From contig JBBDMW010000013.1 of assembly GCA_040878005.1 (NCBI GenBank), forward strand, positions 1 through 35,492: a stretch of DNA of 35,492 nucleotides, written 5' to 3'. Positions 1-7,888 of this stretch are shown here, piece after piece (positions within the stretch are counted from its first letter, which is position 1; each line of letters starts with the position of its first letter). Both the position numbers and the translations under genes were made by a program. A model generated the notes under the pieces. That model was not told the origin of the DNA, searched no databases, and saw only the letters and a list, made by a program, of their open reading frames with translations. The stretch is from JBBDMW01 sp040878005. Its GTDB lineage: Bacteria; Chloroflexota; Dehalococcoidia; Lucifugimonadales; Lucifugimonadaceae.

Positions 1-1490
1 CCCATCTTGTGCAGCGATTCTTCGTACTCAAGGTCCGCCTGGCTGTCAGCAACCACGCCGCCGCCTGCCTGCAGGTATGCCACGCCGTCCTTCAGCACTA
101 TGGTGCGGAGGCTGATGGCCGTGTCCATGTTGCCTGTGTAGCTGAAATACCCGGCAGCGCCGGAGTATGGCCCGCGCTGTGTTGGCTCAAGCTCTGCGAT
201 GATCTCCATCGCCCGCACCTTGGGAGCGCCTGACACGGTGCCCGCAGGGAACGCAGCCCGCAGCGCATCAAAGGCGTCATGCTGTTCGCTCAGGCGTCCC
301 GTCACGTGCGACACGATGTGCATCACGTGTGAGTAGCGTTCTATCTGGAACTGCTCCGTCACCTTGACAGTGCCGGGAGTGGACACGCGGCCCACGTCGT
401 TCCGGCCAAGATCCACCAGCATCAGGTGCTCGGCACGCTCCTTCTCATCGGAGATCAACTCCTGCTCAAGCGCCACGTCTTCTTCAGGCGTCTTGCCGCG
501 CGGCCGCGTGCCTGCGATGGGGTGCACCGCCACTTCGCCGTCGATCACCGATACGAGAAGCTCCGGTGATGCGCCCACCATCTGGAAGCCATCCAGGTTG
601 AGGAAGAACATGTACGGTGACGGGTTGATGACCCGCAGCGACCGGTACAGGTCGAAAGGGTCCACGCCGGTCCGGCGAGCGAGCCGCTGTGAAAGCACGA
701 CCTGGATGATCTCGCCTTCGTAGATGTTCCGCTTGGCCGTTTCGATCATGCCCTCGTACGTCTCGCGGGTCATGTTCGGGACGTAAGGCTGGCCGAACCT
801 GTCGCCGTCCGGGTCCGGTGTGGTGCCGGTCGACCCGTAATCCAGGCCCGCCTGGGTGGATATGACCGCTCCGCCCCCTGCGCTGGGAACGTGCCGGTGG
901 GCGTGCAGTGGCAGCGGCGCTGACAGTCGCCTCACAAGGTCTTCTATGACCTCAGTTGCCCGCGTGTACGCGGCCTCCAGGTCGCCATCGACGTGCGCAT
1001 GCGCCACTACGGCCATGGTGTGGCGCACGTGGTCGAATATGAGCATGGAGTCGGTGAACATGAAGACCGATTCAGGGACGCCCAGGCCCTCTTCCGAGAT
1101 GGGCGGCACTCGTGGCTCAAAGTACTTGATTGCGTCATAGGCTATGAAGCCCACAGCGCCGCCGTGGAACTTCGGCAGGCCGGGGATGGCGGCGTACTTG
1201 ACGCCAGCCATGCGCTCTCTGAGCAGCTCAAGTGGGTCCACAGTGCCGTCCGGCTGGCCTGCTCCGGTCCGTAGGACAGCCGACGGCTCTGTGCCGATGA
1301 AGCTGTAGCGTGCGACGTTTTCGCCGCCCTCAACCGATTCCAGCAGGAACGAGTACGGGCCGCGGGCAGCCTTGAGGAACGCAGAAACGGGTGTTTCAAG
1401 GTCAGCGCTGATCTCCCGGTAAACGGGGATCAGGTTGGCCTCGGTGGCGAGGCGCTGGAATGTCTCGAAATCAGGACTGTATGTATGCAT
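1..1490 (-). CDS. trpE: Anthranilate synthase component I, 3' end outside window
   Basis: TrpE converts chorismate and ammonia (from glutamine via TrpG) to anthranilate, the first step of tryptophan synthesis. About 496 codons are visible. The start is the ATG at 1488-1490 (protein begins MHTYSPDFETF). The N-terminal part carries the family-typical phrase PYSFLLESVEGGENVARYSFIG. The last visible residues, VAYLQAGGGVVADSQADLEYEES, shown here only in part (YLQAGGGVVADS), match the conserved C-terminal chorismate-binding region, so only roughly the last ten to twenty residues are missing. The frame stays open from the start to the window edge. The gene lies downstream of trpS on the same strand with a 242-base spacer in which I see no second T-box and no clear terminator, so it may be read from the T-box-controlled trpS transcript. 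TrpE rather than PabB is inferred from the tryptophan context. Confidence 0.93.
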   Translation of the reverse strand, partial: MHTYSPDFETFQRLATEANLIPVYREISADLETPVSAFLKAARGPYSFLLESVEGGENVARYSFIGTEPSAVLRTGAGQPDGTVDPLELLRERMAGVKYAAIPGLPKFHGGAVGFIAYDAIKYFEPRVPPISEEGLGVPESVFMFTDSMLIFDHVRHTMAVVAHAHVDGDLEAAYTRATEVIEDLVRRLSAPLPLHAHRHVPSAGGGAVISTQAGLDYGSTGTTPDPDGDRFGQPYVPNMTRETYEGMIETAKRNIYEGEIIQVVLSQRLARRTGVDPFDLYRSLRVINPSPYMFFLNLDGFQMVGASPELLVSVIDGEVAVHPIAGTRPRGKTPEEDVALEQELISDEKERAEHLMLVDLGRNDVGRVSTPGTVKVTEQFQIERYSHVMHIVSHVTGRLSEQHDAFDALRAAFPAGTVSGAPKVRAMEIIAELEPTQRGPYSGAAGYFSYTGNMDTAISLRTIVLKDGVAYLQAGGGVVADSQADLEYEESLHKM

Positions 1491-1732
1491 GGCTCTTTCC
1501 ATTGAGAAGCTTTGGTGCGGTTTGGCGGTATTCGCTTCGCCAGCTTCGCCATCGGAAAGGGGTTATCTGATCAGTCGTTCTGCACTTGGAAGCGGGCGTC
1601 TTCTCATGTCTCGTCTCATTACGGAGAAGAGTGTGCATGGCCGGTAAGTTTTGACTGGTGGTGGGCTTGTTCATGGTCAGATAGTGCTGAAGGCTTCCGT
1701 CTGTCTTTTTCGCAGGTGGGACGGCAGGTCCA

Positions 1733-2791
1733 TCACTTCCATGACCTGGTGTAGGTGCCTATCCGCATGGCGTCACGGACCATCTGCATCGTCTCCGCCG
1801 CAATCACGCGGGCGCGGCCCACGCCGGACATCAAAGCCTCTTCCACAAGCGGCATGTTCTGCTCAAAGTGCGCCCGCCGCTCTCGTATGGGCTCCAGGAA
1901 GTTGTTTATGGCCAGGGCGAGCGCCTTTTTAACCTCCACATCTCCCACTTTCCCTTCGCGGTAGCGGGCCTTGAAGCCGTCCACCTGTGCTGTGTCCGGG
2001 TTGAAGGCATCGTGGTACTGGAAAACCGGGTTGCCCTCCACCTTGCCGGGGATGTCAGCCCGGATGCGGTTCGGGTCGGTGAACATGCTCCGCACCTTCT
2101 GGTTCACCGTCTTCTCATCATCAGAGAGCAGGATCACGTTGCCGCGGCTCTTGCTCATCTTGCCCTGTCCGTCCGTGCCGGAGAGGCGCGGAACCCTGCC
2201 GATGAGCGTTTCCGGCTCCGGGAACACTTCGCCGAACATGCGGTTGAACTTGCGTACCACCTCGCGGGTCATTTCTATATGAGGCGCCTGGTCATCACCC
2301 ACCGGCACCAGGTGGGCACGCGGGAGGAGAATGTCCGCCACCTGGCTCATTGGATAGTTGTAGAAGCCCACTGACCGCCGTTCCACGGGCAGGGCGTCAA
2401 GCTCGCCCTTCAGCGTGGGGTTACGCTCCAGCATGCCCAGTGGCGTGATGAAGCTGAGCAGCATGGTCAGCTCCGCATGCTCCGGGACGTAGCTCTGGAT
2501 GACGAATGACGACTTCTCGGGGTCCAGCCCCACGGCGAGCCAGTCCAGTGTGACCTGCAGCACGGAGTCACGGATCAGGTCTATGTCGTGGAAGTGATCG
2601 CCCAGAGCCTGGTAGTCGGCAATCAGGAAGTAGCACTCGTACTTGTCCTGGAGCCGCAGCCAGTTGTCGAGCGCACCCACGTAATGGCCCAGGTGCAGCG
2701 CACCGGTGGGCCGGATGCCGGTGAGAATCCGTTGCCCCGTGCGTCCTGCGCCGCCTGTGCTGGCGTCGGGTCTTCGCTCTACTGTGGTCAT
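1733..2791 (-). CDS. trpS: Tryptophanyl-tRNA synthetase
   Basis: This class I aminoacyl-tRNA synthetase charges tRNA-Trp with tryptophan in the cytoplasm. The HIGH-type motif GALHLGHY and the loop GKMSKSRGN are both present, with the expected TrpS phrases TGIRPTG before the first and FTDPNRIRADIPG after the second. The protein is about 352 residues from the ATG at 2791, close to the usual 330-350. The reading frame stays open back to another ATG at 2884, but that codon directly abuts the U-tract of the leader terminator and the extra 31 residues look unlike the family, so 2791 is preferred. An AGGA lies about 10 bases upstream of it. Expression should be governed by the Trp T-box leader just upstream. 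trpE follows downstream. Confidence 0.96.
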   Translation of the reverse strand: MTTVERRPDASTGGAGRTGQRILTGIRPTGALHLGHYVGALDNWLRLQDKYECYFLIADYQALGDHFHDIDLIRDSVLQVTLDWLAVGLDPEKSSFVIQSYVPEHAELTMLLSFITPLGMLERNPTLKGELDALPVERRSVGFYNYPMSQVADILLPRAHLVPVGDDQAPHIEMTREVVRKFNRMFGEVFPEPETLIGRVPRLSGTDGQGKMSKSRGNVILLSDDEKTVNQKVRSMFTDPNRIRADIPGKVEGNPVFQYHDAFNPDTAQVDGFKARYREGKVGDVEVKKALALAINNFLEPIRERRAHFEQNMPLVEEALMSGVGRARVIAAETMQMVRDAMRIGTYTRSWK

Positions 2792-2884
2792 ATTCCCGTT
2801 CCTGCTGCGCCATGTTGCAGCGCTGGCTCGGTCCTTGTCCCCGCTTGGATTGCCGGCCAGCGGAGGCGAACTATTTCGAGGCAT

Positions 2885-2916
2885 AAAAAAACCCCGTCCC
2901 TGTTGCAGGGGCGAGG
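2885..2916 (-). terminator. Rho-independent attenuator of the trpS T-box
   Basis: On the gene strand, CCTCG and CCCTG pair with CAGGG and CGGGG around a CAA loop, with one C-A mismatch between the two stem segments. Seven U residues follow at 2885-2891. The U-tract ends immediately before an ATG at 2884, which argues against that ATG as the trpS start. Confidence 0.88.
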
Positions 2917-3175
2917 TTGAACCCGCGGTGCCACCCTGATTATCCCGGCGGCATGCCGGGACGTCTCTGTATCAGGCGCCGCCGCTTACGTGGCGAGGCC
3001 CTGGGCTCTGGTAACGGTGCCCACTCCGTCAGGCGCTACTTGCCGCGTCCGAGTAGGACATGGCGTTCTCGCCGAGGCTCCCGGGTCCATTCGGTCTCAG
3101 TCGTGATGCCGGGCTCACACCTGCCCCGGCTCTCTCTGATCCGTACTGAAACGTACTAGTCCCGATCACAGCCGT
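2885..3175 (-). promoter_or_regulatory. T-box leader of trpS, Trp specifier
   Basis: The gene-strand sequence contains the conserved T-box core AGGGTGGCACCGCGG (complement of 2923-2937). It is followed by a terminator hairpin and seven U residues (2885-2916). Upstream, a stem I with a distal AGAGAGCCGGG / AGCCCGGC region precedes the specifier loop, whose sequence GAATGGAC places codon UGG at 3087-3089, matching tryptophan. Uncharged tRNA-Trp would pair with the specifier and, through its CCA end, with the T-box, favouring the antiterminator and read-through into trpS. The boundaries are approximate. Confidence 0.93.
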
Positions 3176-3198
3176 TTCGAAATTCGTTCTATTTATCG

Positions 3199-3228
3199 AG
3201 TATATGGCTCTGCGGAACAATGCGTCAA
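3199..3228 (-). promoter_or_regulatory. Sigma-70-type promoter of the trpS T-box transcript
   Basis: On the minus strand, TTGACG (complement of 3223-3228) is followed after 18 bases by TATACT (complement of 3199-3204). Both boxes differ from consensus by one base. Transcription would begin near 3190, just ahead of the predicted stem I of the T-box. Confidence 0.75.
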
Positions 3229-3237
3229 TGTGCGGCG

Positions 3238-3561
3238 TCAGTAGCCGTGCACCGCGGTAGATCCTTCAATTTTGAACATCCCTGACAGGCGCGTGTTCCA
3301 GTTGGCCTCCTCGAAATCGACGATGGGCGTTTCCTCGACCTCGTACTCACGCTCACTTTGTGAAGAGCGCAAGTTAGCCCGGAAAGTCAGTCTCTCTCGC
3401 AGTCCGTGCGCAACCTGAGGCGAAATCAGTTCATCACCGCAGACATCACACCGGAAGCCTGGGACGTTGGTAAGGGTGTAGGTCAGCCCTTTGATCTTCC
3501 TCTGGATATTCAGCAATGCCGGACGTAAATCTCCGCCACAATGGCAAGCAAGTGTCTTCAT
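3238..3561 (-). CDS. YgiT-type zinc-finger protein, putative antitoxin
   Basis: This 107-residue protein has two cysteine pairs, C6-H-C8 near the N-terminus and C38-D-V-C41, separated by a strand-rich stretch (GLTYTLTNVPGFRCDVCGDE). They are followed by ISPQVAHGLRERL, the usual layout of YgiT/MqsA-type zinc-finger domains, which commonly act as antitoxins and autoregulators. The first pair is CxC rather than the typical CxxC. A strong Shine-Dalgarno (GGCGGAG) precedes the ATG at 3561. The ATG overlaps the TGA of the upstream gene in an ATGA arrangement, so the two genes are translationally coupled. The family assignment is from sequence; the antitoxin role is inferred from context. Confidence 0.72.
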   Translation of the reverse strand: MKTLACHCGGDLRPALLNIQRKIKGLTYTLTNVPGFRCDVCGDELISPQVAHGLRERLTFRANLRSSQSEREYEVEETPIVDFEEANWNTRLSGMFKIEGSTAVHGY

Positions 3562-3806
3562 CTCCGCCTCTTCCTAAAGTCGGACGTCCACTTATTCGGG
3601 TCCGGTGGCGCATACGCAGTTATTACGGTGGGCGGCACGGCTGGTGCACCCATATAGCCTACGCAGATATGGACCGGAAGGACTGCTCTCCCGTCATTCA
3701 CCTTGATGCGCGCCAATATTAGAGCGGCAATTTCGACGGTGGAATGCCCACTCGCCAAGACACACGGTCCTGGACGCGCAAACATTTCCCAGTGGCGGTG
3801 GAACAA
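3558..3806 (-). CDS. DUF4258-like protein, possible toxin or toxin remnant
   Basis: The C-terminal half (LPVHICVGYM, then TVITAYAPPDPNKW and DFRKRR) resembles the end of DUF4258 proteins, which often sit immediately before YgiT-type antitoxin genes and are candidate RNase-like toxins. The N-terminal half lacks the family's usual helix with its His and Arg residues (pattern HAxxRMxxR). No good start or ribosome-binding site is visible: the listed start is a TTG, and an ATG lies at 3785. Upstream in frame a stop occurs near 3870. The 5' part may therefore be eroded or highly divergent. The stop overlaps the next gene's ATG by four bases, as expected for a toxin-antitoxin pair. Confidence 0.45.
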   Translation of the reverse strand: MFHRHWEMFARPGPCVLASGHSTVEIAALILARIKVNDGRAVLPVHICVGYMGAPAVPPTVITAYAPPDPNKWTSDFRKRRR

Positions 3807-3913
3807 ATCCGGAACGCGTTTCGTCTGTAGTTGGGAGCGGCATTCAAGCGAGGGTGTGAGGAATCACGGGAAGCCGCCAGGCAGACGTACTTTGCACGGA
3901 ATATGAAAATGCT

Positions 3914-3948
3914 CCGGTTGACCGGGGGCACGGCCCGTCGTCGACCGG
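3914..3948 (+). promoter_or_regulatory. Stem-loop in the 5' leader of the first lipoprotein gene
   Basis: CCGGTTGAC (3914-3922) pairs with GTCGACCGG (3940-3948) using one G-U pair, and CGGG (3923-3926) pairs with CCCG (3934-3937). The hairpin ends six bases before the GAGGTGGAG Shine-Dalgarno region of the gene starting at 3974. It could be an operator, an RNA stabiliser or chance; no known class is recognised. Confidence 0.35.
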
Positions 3949-3973
3949 ATGATGAGGTGGAGAAGACACAGAT

Positions 3974-5881
3974 ATGAAGACGCTGATGTTTAGAAAGCGG
4001 ATGGCCACCGGCATGGTTGCCGCCGTGGCGCTGACCGCCGCTTTCGCCTGCGGATTTGAAGAGGACCAAAATTCGCTGACTGGCACGCCGACGCAACCGC
4101 CCGGCACCTCACTGGATGGGGAATCGGATGCCCGCGGCCCGGCCAGCCAGCCAGACCCTGCCGGCCAGACATCTGATCCGTCGGCGCCCGGCGCCGATTT
4201 GGGCGATCCAAACAGGATGGTTGACAGCGGCGTCAAGATCGAGGACTACGACGCTCTGCTGGAGCTTCTCGAGGCGCGTGACTACGCCGTTGAGCGTGGT
4301 GATGACGTGGACACCATGTTTGATCGCCGGGCCAAAGAGCTCATCGTGAACGGCGAAGAGCTTATGGTCTATGAATTTGCCACCCAGGAAGATGCCCGGG
4401 AATGGGCCTCCCGCATAGGCAGGGACGGCGACACGATTACGTTCCCCGAAGGCGGCCAGGCCATAGTCGACTGGATCGCCCCGCCTCACTTCTACCTGCG
4501 GGACACAGTCGCTGTGCAGTACGTGGGTGAGGACGACCTTCTGGTTTCAGCCCTCCAGGGCGCATTTGGCCCACAGTTCGCTGGTGCAGACACACCCGGT
4601 GTGCTGGAGCCGGCCCCGGACTATGTGCCGGATTACGAAGAAAAGTCCGTCGCTGCTCCCATCGACGGAGTGGACGTAGTTGTTCGTGACTCATTCCCGC
4701 CACAGTATGTCGTCTTGGTCAGGTCCGGCCTGCCGAGCGGCTGCGCCCGGTTCGAGCGGATTGCCCACGAACGTGATGGGGACGTGATCAAGATAACTGT
4801 AACCAACCTTATGCCAGACGACACGGAGATCGCCTGCACGGCGATCTACGGCATTGCGCAGAACGGAGTAGACCTTGGATCTGACTTCGAGGAAGGCAAG
4901 AAGTACACAGTCATCGTGAACGACGAGCACACCACTGAGTTCGTCGCCGGTGAGGTCAGCCCGATGCTTCCGACTCCCGCGCCGACCCCACATGACCCGG
5001 CTGACCGCCCGGTCACTGGCCCCACACCCGCCCCGATTGACCCCGGCGCCGGCGGAGGACTCATCTCGGGTTACGACGCCCTGATGTACAGCCTCCAGTC
5101 GGGCAGCGTCACAGTGGAGCAGGTGAAGGACATGCTGGACACCGGTATGTTCGGCGCCAGCGCTTCAATCCTGCGTGTGAACGGCCAGGACGTGCAGGTA
5201 TACGAGTTCCGTTACCCGCAGGACGCGCAAAGGATCGCCTCTGGCGTGTCGCCTGGCGGCGGCGCCATCACCAACCCGGACGGGACCGAGGTTTCTGTGC
5301 CCTGGGACGGTCCGCCGCACTTCTACCTGCAGGGCAACGTGATAGCGCTGTACGTTGGTGATGATGAAGACGTGGTAGCGGCGCTGGACGGCGTGGCCTG
5401 GAAGTTTGCCGGTGCGGATTCGAAGCCCATTGACGAACTGGGCGACTCAGGCGGGTCAAGTGACCCCGGCTTCCCCGGCGACCCTATACCGGTTGAGCCG
5501 GATCACGGCAATGGGACGACTCCGGATGGCAACGGTGATCTGCCGGAGCCAGGAGCGGTAGGTGAGATGGTGCCGGCCATTGCGCCTGTTGCGTCAGTGG
5601 AACTGGCAGTGATGGAGTCCTTCCCCGTGCAGTACGGTGTGCACATCGTGACGGAGCAGCCCAGCGGCTGCGTTGAGCACGACACGCACACCGTGGAGCG
5701 GGACGGCACGACCATCAACATCACGGTGACAAACCTTGAGCCGGCAGATCCGGAGACGATCTGCACCATGATTCTCAAGATGCACGAGACGAACATCAAC
5801 CTCGGCTCCGACTTCGAGTCGGGCGTCGAGTACACGGTGAACGTGAACGACCAGGTCCAGGAGACGTTCATCGCCCAGTAG
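3974..5881 (+). CDS. Modular lipoprotein with duplicated two-domain repeat
   Basis: This 635-residue protein has a basic N-terminus, a hydrophobic segment and a candidate lipobox cysteine at C26 (AAFAC), followed by a Pro/Gly/Asp-rich linker, so an exported, membrane-anchored lipoprotein is likely. Two different modules alternate. Module A (about residues 91-205 and 366-481) shares a VNGExxxVYEF core, a PPHFYL motif, a VxYVG or LYVG strand and a closing FAGA. Module B (about 224-325 and 535-635) shares SGC, an ERDG turn, ITVTNL, a second Cys exactly 31 residues after the first, LGSDFE and a YTVxVND strand. Module B looks like a beta-sandwich with one possible disulfide. Proline-rich linkers join the modules. 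The next gene carries the same modules. Function unknown; no catalytic motif is visible. Confidence 0.85.
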   Translation: MKTLMFRKRMATGMVAAVALTAAFACGFEEDQNSLTGTPTQPPGTSLDGESDARGPASQPDPAGQTSDPSAPGADLGDPNRMVDSGVKIEDYDALLELLEARDYAVERGDDVDTMFDRRAKELIVNGEELMVYEFATQEDAREWASRIGRDGDTITFPEGGQAIVDWIAPPHFYLRDTVAVQYVGEDDLLVSALQGAFGPQFAGADTPGVLEPAPDYVPDYEEKSVAAPIDGVDVVVRDSFPPQYVVLVRSGLPSGCARFERIAHERDGDVIKITVTNLMPDDTEIACTAIYGIAQNGVDLGSDFEEGKKYTVIVNDEHTTEFVAGEVSPMLPTPAPTPHDPADRPVTGPTPAPIDPGAGGGLISGYDALMYSLQSGSVTVEQVKDMLDTGMFGASASILRVNGQDVQVYEFRYPQDAQRIASGVSPGGGAITNPDGTEVSVPWDGPPHFYLQGNVIALYVGDDEDVVAALDGVAWKFAGADSKPIDELGDSGGSSDPGFPGDPIPVEPDHGNGTTPDGNGDLPEPGAVGEMVPAIAPVASVELAVMESFPVQYGVHIVTEQPSGCVEHDTHTVERDGTTINITVTNLEPADPETICTMILKMHETNINLGSDFESGVEYTVNVNDQVQETFIAQ

Positions 5882-5891
5882 ATAACGCGCT

Positions 5892-5923
5892 CACCGGCGG
5901 GACTGCCTCTCCTCCCGCCGGTG
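5892..5923 (+). terminator. Stem-loop after the first lipoprotein gene
   Basis: CACCGGCGGGA (5892-5902) and TCCCGCCGGTG (5913-5923) form a perfect 11-base-pair stem with a 10-base loop, starting 10 bases after the stop codon. No U-tract follows, so it is a weak intrinsic terminator at best, or an mRNA 3'-end stabiliser. Confidence 0.5.
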
Positions 5924-6099
5924 GGCCGCCGCCAGGTTAGCGGCCCTGCGGACACAGCAAATCCGGTCATGAATCCGCATGAACAAGAGTTGAGGGCGCC
6001 ACTATTATCGGGACGTTCCTCGTCCCGGCGGCGGACTGGCGGCATCGTGTCCACACAGCCGCATATTGGGGCTGCGCAAAGCCGCCCAGGAGGACAAAG

Positions 6100-7698
6100 A
6101 TGAGGCCTGGACGCACCCATATAGCGTTGGTCATTGCAGGAGCGCTGGCCCTGGCGCTCGCCGCCTGCACGCCGAAGGGCCTGAGCACCCCAATAGCGTC
6201 GCCTGTGCCGGACGGAAATCCGGCGCAGGCGTCTGCGCGCTCAGAATCAGATCAGCGTATAACGCCCTCGCCCACAGTGCTGGCAGAAGATCCTGAACTC
6301 TACGGCATTGACCTAATGGTCGACTACATTCAGTCGTTGGGAGTCACGCTGGAGTTGCTGGCGGAGTCGGACCACGGCTCACACCAGGTGCCTTTCGAGT
6401 ACTTCAGCGCCGGCGACGGGTTCGTGCGGATAGACGAGTACCCCACAGAGCACTTCGCAGAGGTCGCAGCCGCGTCTGTCAACCTGGCAGACCGGGATGA
6501 TCACTACCGGCTGGGCAACCTGCTGGTGACCCATGGAGGCGATGATCCCGCTATCACTCGTGCCATGGAGGTTGCGGGTGCGGAACTGTTCGCCGGCGGC
6601 GGCCATTCAACCCTGGCGTCCGGGCCGGACGGTTTGGCTGATGTGCTCGCTGACCGCGGTTTCACCGTTGAGCGGCTTGAAGGCATGGCCGAGTTTGAGG
6701 CTGGCATCGAGCTTTTCAGCAGGCGCAGCGACGTGCTGATTGTTAACGGCGAGCCGCTGCATCTATTTGACTTCTCATACCGCTGGAGCCCCATCAGCGC
6801 CGCTGTTCGCTCAGTGTCGGATGATGGCAGCCTGGTGGAGTACCGGAGGGAAGAGCCTGTTCGCATTGGTTGGGATGAGCCGCACCGCTTCTATCAGCAG
6901 GACGGGTGGATCGCGCTTTACATCGGCAGCGACGACGCTCTTTTGGAAACCCTGAGGGAAGTATCGGGCGCTCCCTTTGCGGGCGAGCGGAGCGATACAT
7001 CGTTCCCGTACACAGTAGACAGCTTTATCGAAGCAATGAGCCACCGCGGGCTGGAGGTCATGCAGGGCCGTGGAGTGATAGGCAGGCCTCCATACCTCAC
7101 ATCTGATTCGCCCAGCGCGCTGCTGCTGATGAACGGTGAAAGGGTGGAGGTGTTCCTGTCGCTCAGCGCCTGGGACAGACCGCGCCCCGGGCGGGGTCAC
7201 CAGGGGGAGTGGCCTGGCGTGCCGCACATATACACGAGAGAAAACCTGGGTGCTGTGTACGTTGGTGAAAACCCGGACATCATCAACGCATTGGAGGCGG
7301 AACTGGGCTGGCCAACAAACGGGGTTGCGCCGCCGCCCCAGGTGCGCATGGGTCTGTTCGATGACGGGGAAGTGACTCCGGCGGAGGTAGTTGAGGTAAG
7401 CGTGTACTCAACGTCTCCTCACCGGCCCGGCTACATGGCCCGCATTACGACCGAGCCTGGCTGTGGCTGGTTTCACCATGGCCATACCGTGGAGCGTGAT
7501 GGCGCGGAGGTTCGCATAGAAGTGACAGACGTGAAGCCGCCGCCGACAGGCGAAAATTGGGGGTGCGCGTGGATTCGCCGGACTCACCCCATTTATGTTC
7601 ATCTTGGACATGATTTCGAGCCGGGCGTGGAGTACAAGGTAATCGTCAACGGCGAGGTGCAGGAGACGTTCACTCCAGCGTCCGGCGAGGGATCGTAG
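6100..7698 (+). CDS. Modular lipoprotein, paralogue of the upstream gene
   Basis: This 532-residue protein begins with a typical lipoprotein signal (LALAAC, lipid cysteine C23) and has a strong AGGAGG ribosome-binding site six bases before its ATG. It has three diverged copies of module A (about 66-166, 176-295 and 303-402). The second is clearest, with VNGEPLHLFDF, EPHRFYQQDG, ALYIGSDD and APFAG; the first keeps little beyond the closing LFAGG. One module B follows at the C-terminus (about 428-527), with the VERDG turn, cysteines C455 and C489, LGHDFEPGVEY and a VNGEVQETF strand. The shared modules and adjacency show tandem duplication from a common ancestor. It probably acts outside the cytoplasmic membrane. 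Ligand and role unknown. Confidence 0.85.
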   Translation: MRPGRTHIALVIAGALALALAACTPKGLSTPIASPVPDGNPAQASARSESDQRITPSPTVLAEDPELYGIDLMVDYIQSLGVTLELLAESDHGSHQVPFEYFSAGDGFVRIDEYPTEHFAEVAAASVNLADRDDHYRLGNLLVTHGGDDPAITRAMEVAGAELFAGGGHSTLASGPDGLADVLADRGFTVERLEGMAEFEAGIELFSRRSDVLIVNGEPLHLFDFSYRWSPISAAVRSVSDDGSLVEYRREEPVRIGWDEPHRFYQQDGWIALYIGSDDALLETLREVSGAPFAGERSDTSFPYTVDSFIEAMSHRGLEVMQGRGVIGRPPYLTSDSPSALLLMNGERVEVFLSLSAWDRPRPGRGHQGEWPGVPHIYTRENLGAVYVGENPDIINALEAELGWPTNGVAPPPQVRMGLFDDGEVTPAEVVEVSVYSTSPHRPGYMARITTEPGCGWFHHGHTVERDGAEVRIEVTDVKPPPTGENWGCAWIRRTHPIYVHLGHDFEPGVEYKVIVNGEVQETFTPASGEGS

Positions 7699-7888
7699 GC
7701 GTACGCGTGCCTCACGCTCCTTGCTGGTGGCGGTGACGCTGGGTCATCCTGGACTGCCCGCGGTCGTCGAAAACACTCACCTGCCACTGTTAAAGTATGG
7801 GCTTGCGCTGCCGCACAGGCTGTTCGCAGCGTAAGCGCCGGCGCACGTCTTACCATCCTCAGCACCGCAGATGTCCAGGCAAGGCCCA

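Noticed and set aside
2792..2884. Upstream start for trpS at 2884
   Set aside because: The ATG directly follows the terminator U-tract, leaving no room for a ribosome-binding site, and the added residues look unlike TrpS.
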